From assembly GCA_009602725.1 (NCBI GenBank), contig WELB01000062.1, positions 298,168 to 316,152 on the forward strand: a stretch of DNA of 17,985 bases. The letters run 5' to 3'. Below are positions 10,701 through 17,985 of this stretch, one piece after another (position 1 is the stretch's first letter; every line of letters begins with the position of its first letter). The notes under the pieces are model-generated. The model did no database searches. It saw nothing but the letters and a program-made list of their open reading frames with translations, and was not told the origin of the DNA. The DNA is from Spirogloea muscicola (Eukaryota; Streptophyta; Zygnematophyceae; Spirogloeales; Spirogloeaceae). A program made the position numbers and the translations under genes.

Positions 10701-12899
10701 AGGTCAAAGATGACCTCAGTGACCGTTCCCTTTGGTTGCGCTGAGTCTCAACCATTCAGAAGCTGTCAAACAAGAGTGTGCAGGCATGCAGGCATACACT
10801 TACCGCAAAGAAACCACCTGCACCGTTGCCGGCATCCACTACAATGTGGAATCCATCCAAAGGTCTCTCTGCAGAAGGCTCATACAAGGCAGGGGATCGC
10901 AAATTTCTCTGAAGTAAGAGCAGCACAGTAGCATAGACATGCCAACAAGGTGCTTTGCTAAGACCTAAGTCAAGGAAGTCACAGGAGAAGAAGTGGCCGG
11001 TCTTTCCATGCAACATAGCAAGTGCTGCACAGATCATTAAGTCGTAGTACAAGGATCCTCCTGACCTTTGCCTTGAGCTCCTCGTCTGACAGCCTCGACA
11101 AGGTCTGACGAGTACCTCTCCATGTAATTAACTGATGGCACAGATCCCTCACGTTCATTGGTCCGGTCACTACTTGTTGACATCTTGTCGTAGACTGAGG
11201 CTGCTCGAGCCAGGATGTCACCAATGTCGCCTTTGCTGGCCCCTCCCTTGGCAGTGAAAAACTTGAGTCCGTTGCGATTGAAGGGAAGGTGACTTGCTGA
11301 TGGAGGAGAAAAACAGGGCCACAGCCAAATCAGAGGTTGGAAATCCAGGAGGTGCAAGTTGGTGAAAATTTAAGGCGTCTGTTATGATTGAGCTGTTAGG
11401 CTACAGTTGCGCATTGTTACTTGAAGGACGTAGCAGACCTGTAATCATGATGGCTCCATCTGCAGGGCACAAAAGGCTCTCATCTTGAGTTATGGTGCTA
11501 TTGAACATTGCCGGCGTGGATGCCAAGCTGCAAGGACAACTTCAATCTGATAAGTAACAGTGGCCACATATGTACATAACAACTCAACCTCCACTGTCAC
11601 ATATACCTCAACACCTGTTAAGATTATAACAGTGTCCATAGCAGCACAGGGCGGCTTCTTTGTGATTGCCGAAGAACATGAGGAGTATCTCATAAGAGGG
11701 ATAAGTCTTTGCAAGGACAAGGTGGCAAAAGGTTGACCATTGAGCATATTATCTGGAGCACACTAGAATATACAGAGTCCTGGCTTCTGCTGATGACTGG
11801 CTGCTCCAACTTTAAGATCGGAGCTTCGACAACTTCAAAGCGGTCTTCGCGAATCATACCCATAGAAGACAACATCCTGACCAGCAATATTTATTCCACG
11901 AGCTGCTGCTTTCTGCAAGACAGTAACAAGAGAATATAAGAAAATAGCATGAATAACCATGCAATTTTCTTATATTCTCAATGCGGAGCTTGTAATAGAA
12001 GACACACTACGACGTCAGCAAAAGATAGTAGCAAATAGCTGCTGGAATGCTGGCACAATCAGTGTGCAGCATGCAACCTTGAGGTTGTCGGCAGATATCC
12101 GCGAGTCATGACCAATTGATATGACAAGCTTGCGGTCGCCAGCCTGAAGCTTCTCAGACAGGAATGATGCAAAGGCAGCTCCAATGGCCTCTGTTGCAGC
12201 CTCGGTCAGATTAACATGTTCCCCTTCCACTCCCTCCACAGCAACACCACGAATGTCGCTGCAGTATTCGTGGTGTAATCCCAGTCAGGTGCACATTGCA
12301 GTCAATGACTGACCTCAAGCTTGTGAGGCGGCACAATGGACCTACTTGCAGCTGCAGTAGACACAGGCGCGAGGAAGCAGCAATTAGTACCTGCCATTTT
12401 GCAGCTTCTCAAAATTAACCTTCTCCATTGCTGCAGGTTGATGTGCAGTAGACACTGCTGCTGCAGAGCAATGGGCAGGAATGCAAATAAGATAGACAGA
12501 TGATGTGCAGCTTCTCAGCAATTTCTGTTGGCCATGACAGTCTCATGAAGCGGCTTCCAGCTATCTCCAAGGGACTTCATGGACCATTGAGAATGAAGAA
12601 GTTGCAATGGCTTCTTCCAAGTTGGCAGATTTGCACTGACCCTGCACAAGTGGTGATCTAGCAAGTGCCCTCTGCTTGAGCCAGAGCTGGCCCACTATGG
12701 GAGTGGCCGCTGCCAACTGAAGTTCGGATGGCTTGACCCAAGGTGCAGACAAAGGACCGCGCACACAAATAGTCGGGGTGCGGGGCAATGCCAGCGCAGC
12801 CTGAGAGGAAGGGGCTGCCGAGGTGGAAAACACAATTGTACAAACGGCAGCTACAGCTGTAACAATCAGTCGAAGACAAACTGCTTCAGAGATCAACAT
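7772..12899 (-). CDS. Plastid-type alpha-D-phosphohexomutase (phosphoglucosamine/phosphoglucomutase family, At1g70820-like)
   Basis: Exons in coding order: 12899-12641, 12460-12391, 12258-12078, 11912-11860, 11527-11439, 11296-11066, 10868-10804, 10694-10634, 10389-10272, 10081-10000, 9770-9698, 9556-9495, 9291-9196, 8926-8772, 8443-8347, 8113-8036, 7885-7772. All 16 introns are GT-AG and phase-consistent, giving about 627 residues. The family moves phosphate between C1 and C6 of hexoses through a phosphoserine. Visible landmarks: KLQNGSDIRGVAVEG (about 105-120) opens domain 1; the catalytic loop MITASHLPFNRNG has Ser219; HIVVDAGNGAGGFF opens domain 2; FDTDVDR holds the metal aspartates 371, 373 and 375; IETSGHGA (about 459-466) is the sugar-binding loop; RVSGYGGWFLLRLSLHDP (from 566) is the C-terminal phosphate-binding region. 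The residues needed for catalysis are therefore present. The order matches the green-plant clade At1g70820/At5g17530, whose substrate is not firmly known to me. The N-terminal 85 residues are low in acids and could be a transit peptide; the start is uncertain (see finding). Confidence 0.93.
8992..9072. repeat. Imperfect tandem duplication in a mutase intron
   Basis: The word GGCGGCTAGATGGGAAATG with CTCTCTGCCCACAC at 8992-9024 recurs, with a few changes and one deletion, at 9041-9072. The period is about 49 bases. It lies in the intron 8927-9195 between the exons encoding LDDGAYLM and VKLLIKLA, so it does not affect the protein. Confidence 0.65.
9842..9855. repeat. 14-base perfect palindrome TAGCTAATTAGCTA
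   Basis: A self-complementary 14-mer in the intron 9771-9999 of the mutase gene. It is AT-rich and could be chance. Confidence 0.4.
11930..11979. repeat. Near-perfect inverted repeat (22-base arms, 6-base loop) in an intron
   Basis: Arm 11930-11951 and arm 11958-11979 are reverse complements with a single mismatch, around the loop AATAAC. The arms include GAGAATATAAGAAAAT and its complement. It lies in the third intron of the mutase gene, ending 17 bases from the splice acceptor, so the pre-mRNA would form a 50-base hairpin just upstream of the 3' splice site. It is AT-rich, unlike its surroundings. Confidence 0.85.
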
Positions 12900-12901
12900 A
12901 C

Positions 12902-13095
12902 GTGACCATGACGCAGTCACGTGTGCAGGGATGCTGCCACCATCTAAGCTCAGGTTTGAAAGGTTCCTCGACCAGAGCAAACACTTGCAGCCAGGGTCTA
13001 GATGACTCCCGAACAAATGCCTCGGATTCAATCGATGCTAGCAGAGCAGGAAACGACTTTAGGCTGTCCAGGCCTGGTGCGGACACGGCCTCCAT
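12902..13095 (-). other. Alternative upstream first exon or small separate reading frame
   Basis: An ATG at 13095 (context AAATATGG) opens a frame starting MEAVSAPGLDSLKSFPALL and running to a strong GTATGT donor after 12902. The protein-like composition (a conserved-looking RPWLQVFALVEEPFKPELRWW stretch) suggests it is translated. The donor is phase 2. One phase-compatible acceptor into the mutase frame lies at the AG before ATCACCACTTGTG, around 12666. If used, it would replace the start at 12899, which itself overlaps the donor. It could also belong to a different transcript. Confidence 0.35.
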
Positions 13096-13943
13096 ATTTC
13101 TCGCGCTTGGCTCTAGCTCTAGCCAAAGTGCTAACCAGCAGTCTGCTGCCGGCAAGTCGTCAAATCGACGAGGTAATGACTAAGGAAGCAGCCGTTAGAT
13201 GGCCACCATGCCACCATCAGGCTGCTTTGATGGCTTACTAGCAGAGCCACACCACAGATCCTGGTGAAAATAACTCTGACTGTGGGGCGTAGACAGACCG
13301 CCACGACAACTACGTGAGTTGTTGCTTGGTACCAGCCATTCCGACCCGTCACACCCGAATGGGAAGGAGCGAGTATGTGAATCCAAAAGCGCGCCTTCAC
13401 GCTCGTAGCGTCCTCCTTTCCACGGAGAGCGCTCTGCCGAGTGACCAAGCCGCAATGACCGGCCGAGCGCCGCCTCGGCAGGCCACGGCCACCACCGGTG
13501 ACGCAACGACCGTGATCCGGGCCCGGCCTGGCGTCGGCCTACTCTCCGCCGCCGCAGGCGCCGCCGCCGCCGCCGCCGCCGATCTCGGACCAGCGCCGTG
13601 GCGGCCTGGACCTCCCCGAGCTAAGTGACGGACGCTTAGCTTGACGGCGGCCCGGAAGCCGGCCGTCCGTCAGCGACCATCACGTAACGGCGGAAGTGCA
13701 GCTATGGGCCACCGTTAGCCGACGTGGCCGGCCCGTATCCCCAAAGCAACCAATGAAACGTCTCCTCTGCGCGAGCGGGCCCGCAACTCATGAATAAAAT
13801 CGCCGACTCGTAGCATCCTACCCTCGTAGCCGTTACCTGACCGGCGGCAGTTCGGCAATGGGTCACCGTTCCACTGGCCTGCCACGCTGTAGCCTTCGTG
13901 GCACCCGCGAACTTGGATATCGAAACCTCGCCGTCGACCGGCT
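13096..13943. promoter_or_regulatory. Divergent promoter region between the mutase and rhodanese genes
   Basis: The two genes start back to back here. On the plus strand a CCAAT box (13750-13754) is followed about 40 bases later by a TATA-like AATAAAAT (13793-13800), about 145 bases before the proposed rhodanese ATG at 13944. That spacing suits a promoter reading rightward. A GCC/GGC triplet tract lies at about 13554-13581. No TATA box was found for the leftward gene, which may use the GC-rich stretch. Open frames in this area, on both strands, follow from high GC and were not called as genes. Confidence 0.5.
13553..13582. repeat. GCC trinucleotide tract
   Basis: GGCGCC followed by about eight uninterrupted GCC units, in the divergent promoter region. 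On the plus strand it would encode poly-Ala within an open frame 13314-13628 that I did not accept as a gene. Confidence 0.8.
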
Positions 13944-14003
13944 ATGGCCGCCGCCGCCGTCGCCGCCGCCTCCGCCGCCGCCGCCGCCGCCTCCGCCGCC
14001 GGC
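13944..14003 (+). repeat. Interrupted GCC/TCC triplet tract encoding poly-Ala leader
   Basis: About twenty triplets, mostly GCC with single GTC and TCC interruptions, follow the ATG of the rhodanese gene. In that frame they give an Ala/Ser/Val run; on the opposite strand they give poly-Gly. Length polymorphism here would change the transit peptide without breaking the frame. Confidence 0.75.
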
Positions 14004-16044
14004 CCGCGCCGCGCCCGGGACCCCGCCGTCCTGCGCAGCGCCCGCGCTCCGCCGCCGCGGCTGAGGTGAGCTCCGCCGCCAAGCTGCGTTCCCGTGAGCT
14101 TTGACTCGTCGCAGTCGCTTCCTCGCGCCCTCTTTGCGCTTAGCTCGAGCTCCACCCTCGCGCCACCTCTTGGGAACTCTTGGTGGCAAGGTGCCTAGAG
14201 TGATGGTCTACGTTGTGGTGCTATGGTTTTACCACCTTCAGCCTTTTGGCCTGTGTGGCTGGTAGAAGAGTCGTCCACCTGCACCTCCTGTGACCATTGT
14301 TATAGTTGTGCGGGCGCCAGAGCTCGAGACTGCGGTTACGTCAGATTGTCACCCGCTTCGTACCTCTTCCCGTTGTTGAATACTCAGCCCTTGAGACTGT
14401 TGCAGGGTGGCTGCATTAGCAGCCATCTATATTCGTCATGTTTGATACTTCCAGCACTGAACGTCCACGGCTTAAATTCACTCACAACATACACATCGCG
14501 CACAGGTCCTCGTCCCTGCCCATTCGTCTTGATAACAGATGCAGACGGGTGGTGGTTGGCAGCACGTCCTCTACGGATGTGTATAGTTCAAGCGATTCAA
14601 AGTTGCAGTACGTGAAGCCTGACGTAGCTAAGAAGCTAGTCGACACGGAGGGTTACACTGTTGTGGACATCAGGGACGAGAGGCAGTATAAGAAGGCCCA
14701 CATTGTCAACAGTGAACACATTCCACTGTTCGTTGAGAACACAGACTCTGATGTCGGTGAGTGCCCTAGGACAGCGATTGAGTCAATCTGCACTCTCATT
14801 CTCCCAGTCCTTGCAGTGTGCACGCGTAATAAAGGAGGCCCTGGCAGACAGTCGTACTCAAAGATGAACGTTTCTTGTGTTGCTTTGTCGTGCATTGTGC
14901 CTGCATCTACTTGCTACGTGTCATGGACAAAGTGGAGTGCTGTGTTTGCTGGCTTGCTCAGCGACTTTGGTTCGGAGGCAGGCGCACAACAACTTCGCAG
15001 GGTTGCTATACGGCCTGGCCTTCACAAAGGACAATGACAACTTCATCTCCACATTTGAGCAGAAGTTTAAGAAGGATAGCAAGTTGCTGGTCGTGTGCCA
15101 GGAGGGTTTAAGGTATGATCGTGTAAGCTTGCAACTATCTATCCAATCTAATCATCAAGGACTGCGACAGAAGAACTATACAGTCAAGATGCTGGAGATT
15201 GATCACTGCTCCACGGAGCTTGTAGTCCTATGCAGAGAGACACACAATTTCTTCTGATACTGTGTAAACCTTGGAGCAGGTCAGCATCAGCGGCTGACAA
15301 GCTGAAAAATGCTGGCTTCAAGGATGTTGCCATCATCACCTCAGGCCTGCAGAAAGTGCCTAATGGTGAACAACCTCAATCAGCATGCAGCATACATGGT
15401 GCTAGTCATTTCAGTAGCAGCAGGAACTTTGGCTGCAAGAAGTATTCTATTAGACTCAGGGCTTGCGGGTGTGGTTCCTCTAACATTTTATTCTGGCAAG
15501 CTGGGGACTGCTTTTAATGCATTCGCGCTTCACTGTCAATAACAACACTGCCAACCCTCAGTGATGTTGCCTTCTCCTATTCTGCAGGACTCTTCCCTAA
15601 GGAAGGCAGGACGGAGTTGAAGGACGCTGGCAAGGGCGGCATTGTCTCAATCCAAACTCCAATCTCTATCGTTCTTGCCACTCTCCTCTTTGGTAAGTCA
15701 TGGAAGGCTTAGAAGTATTTCTGTTTGGAGGCCTGCTTGGGCTTTCCAGTCACTCAGTAGTATATGCCGGGCTCACTACTACGACGATCTTTTGTCTGAG
15801 GTGGTTGACTTGCTTCTTCAAGTGTGACGACCTTGCTGATGGGCAGCACCCCTGCACTTGACGTGCCCTCTCAGGCCCCAATGGCTCGCTAGCCATGTCA
15901 AAGTCTGTCGCTGACATTATTGATGCCTTTGCCCAGCTCGTCGCTCGCTGCTAGCACTATTGTTTGGTGTGGGATGCAGGTGCTTACGCGTTTATTAGCC
16001 TCTTTCCTGAGCAGGCTGCTGAGCTACCAATCTTCCGGCAATGA
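13944..16044 (+). CDS. STR9: Chloroplast rhodanese-like domain protein, STR9 type, with C-terminal membrane segment
   Basis: Proposed exons: 13944-14065, 14455-14756, 14962-15112, 15280-15365, 15588-15692, 15980-16044, giving about 276 residues with consistent phases. Exon 1 encodes an Ala-rich, then Arg-rich leader (MAAAAVAAASAA...) typical of algal transit peptides, and its GT donor falls exactly at an in-frame TGA. The rhodanese domain follows: YVKPDVAKKLV, GYTVVDIRDERQYKKAHI, IPLFVENTDSDV, then RRQAHNNFAGLLYGLAFT. The active-site loop is CQEGLRSASAADKL, with Cys187 in this model. DVAIITSGLQKV follows, and a hydrophobic stretch at about 239-264 (ISIVLATLLFGAYAFISLF) precedes the short tail FPEQAAELPIFRQ. 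Order, spacing and length match Arabidopsis STR9 (At2g42220), a predicted thylakoid/envelope protein of undefined substrate; rhodaneses transfer sulfane sulfur via the Cys. The domain from exon 2 onward is secure. The first exon is inferred; translation could instead begin at ATG 14438 without splicing (241 residues). Confidence 0.92.
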
Positions 16045-16850
16045 TTGGTCAGGCTCGGCAGACAGGGTCTTTGTGTCTGATTAGAATGGCAGAGGGACTT
16101 ACTGTGGTGCTCCATTGACCTATTTAGACCAGTACTATCTAGCAGTCTTTGGCTCTCCGCTCTGCCATATTGGTGCAAGTAGCTTCTCCAATCCACTCTG
16201 GCATCCAAGCAGGGCTGGCAAGGTGGTCAGAGATCTGGGTCTAAGCTCAAGTTCCTAGTAATCGATTACCACTTTTATGAATGACGACCAACTCATATCT
16301 CGTTGTCACATGCAAGTTCTATCTTGCCTCCTTCAGCAACCTTGCTAATCAGAATCCCACAGCAATTTCGTCTGTGGGTTATACAAGCCCATGTATGCGT
16401 ATTGATGAGTCGTGTGTTTATTTTACGCTGTGCAGAGGACCTTTGTTGTGAACCTGCAAGTCATCAGCAGGGGATATATGTCCCACCCAGTTTGAGCCAG
16501 AACACTCTGCCATTGGTGTGCAAGTGACTGTGGGTGGTGCATTGCAAGTGGCTTTCTCTGATTCTTTGTCTAAGGTCAGAGATGGGGGAGGCTCCTCTCT
16601 AAGTCCCTGTGTCAAGGGCTCACTTTTGGCAGGACTGCACGTGTACCAGGTGTGGACACAATTGCAAGGTCCTCGAGGCGACCACAGAGAGGATATAGGA
16701 TGGGCTCCTTGAGTGCCTGTGCGCTTGGTTGTTCAAGAACATTGCCTTGCTTCAAAGTTGTGAAGGTCAACAGCTTTCCTCCACGATTCCTGCCTTGGCA
16801 GCACGATAAGGAGGGAAAGTGCCTGTGCTACTAGCCCTGGAATGACCGAG
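16045..16850. other. Downstream of the rhodanese gene: 3' UTR and intergenic, nothing recognised
   Basis: No open frame in this stretch has a recognisable motif or a splice-compatible partner. The longest, at 16518-16712 plus and 16615-16418 minus, overlap each other on opposite strands and look like chance. The 3' UTR of the rhodanese gene must begin here, but no convincing polyadenylation signal stands out. Confidence 0.4.
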
Positions 16851-17252
16851 TGGGGACGCCAGAGCGCCAGACACCAGACAGGCTCGTCTGTCTCAGAAGT
16901 TTGACCAAGTCAAGGCCTGGCAAGCGAGTACGAGAGAAGGCGCGCGGTGCGCATGAAATTGAAAGAGAGGCCAATTCTAGCTTTACAAATGTCCTGGTAA
17001 CGGGGCAATGAGTTAGCTAAGGGGGGCACTAATATCCTCGAGCGAGTACAGCGATGATTGGCAATGTCAGACGGGGACGTACCCGTCCGCGGGGGGCAAT
17101 TTCAGGGGAGTGGCCTCGAAGTGGCAGTAGCCACGAGGGGCCGAGCCCATACTGGGCAAGCCCCACGAGCCCCACCGGAGGAGTGGACGGTCCCAGCAAC
17201 GAGGGCCGGCGAGAGCGCCAGCGCAGACCGTCAGCCGAAGCTCCATGGCAAG

Positions 17253-17357
17253 CCAATGAAGGCTCCTAACTGACGTCACACTCCCCGCCATGGCGACGGA
17301 TGGGCTACGCAGGGCGTCTAAGCGTGTGACGCCATTGGCGAGGTGGAGGGTATAAGG
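17253..17357 (+). promoter_or_regulatory. Candidate promoter reading out of the window
   Basis: A CCAAT box at 17253-17257, a perfect palindromic TGACGTCA (bZIP/CRE-type site) at 17271-17278, an inverted CCAAT (ATTGG) at 17334-17338 and TATAAGG at 17351-17357 occur in the order expected of a rightward promoter, within a GC-rich island. No coding start could be followed, because the sequence turns into G-rich DNA and then poly-T. Each motif is short, so the evidence is their arrangement. Confidence 0.35.
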
Positions 17358-17369
17358 CGAAGGTTTTAG

Positions 17370-17985
<616 letters not shown>

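Noticed and set aside
13314-13628. Plus-strand open frame with poly-Ala in the promoter region
   Set aside because: It is driven by the GCC repeat and high GC, with no recognisable domain and no phase-compatible splice to the rhodanese gene.
13715-14189. Minus-strand poly-Ala and poly-Gly frames
   Set aside because: These are shadows of the GCC tract that encodes the rhodanese leader on the plus strand.

Overview
This is a nuclear segment from a eukaryote of the green (plastid-bearing) lineage, most likely a green alga. Three intron-rich genes with GT-AG introns of roughly 110-390 bases can be rebuilt exon by exon. Every exon junction keeps phase, and two of the products match well-known plant chloroplast families. 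Chlorophyte versus streptophyte origin cannot be settled from the sequence alone. Exons are moderately GC-rich, promoters are very GC-rich, and introns are about neutral.

Layout. (1) Plus strand, 152-6526: a 13-exon gene for a protein of about 1196 residues with a basic, Ser/Ala-rich N-terminus, long coiled coils, and a C-terminal carbohydrate-binding module that I read as CBM25/CBM53 (starch-binding). (2) 6527-7771: a convergent intergenic region with no gene I can support. (3) Minus strand, 12899-7772: a 17-exon gene for a plastid-type alpha-D-phosphohexomutase (At1g70820/At5g17530-like), about 627 residues, with the catalytic serine loop, DTDVD metal site and sugar-binding loop intact. (4) About 12900-13943: a divergent GC-rich promoter region. 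(5) Plus strand, 13944-16044: a six-exon gene for a chloroplast rhodanese-like protein of the STR9 type, with an active-site-like Cys and a C-terminal membrane segment. (6) 16045-17861: no gene recognised; the last kilobase is GC-rich with G-runs and a promoter-like CCAAT / TGACGTCA / TATAAGG arrangement. (7) 17862-17985: 124 consecutive T, directly preceded by AGATCGGAA, which looks like an assembly or adapter artefact.

The common theme is chloroplast function: a starch-binding scaffold candidate, a sugar-phosphate mutase and a thylakoid/envelope rhodanese. The first two could both touch plastid carbohydrate metabolism. Eukaryotic neighbours need not be functionally linked, so this is only suggestive. 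The most novel object is gene 1: coiled coils joined to a C-terminal CBM25/53 with no glycosyltransferase. This recalls the logic of PTST or SAGA starch-binding scaffolds but uses a different carbohydrate module.
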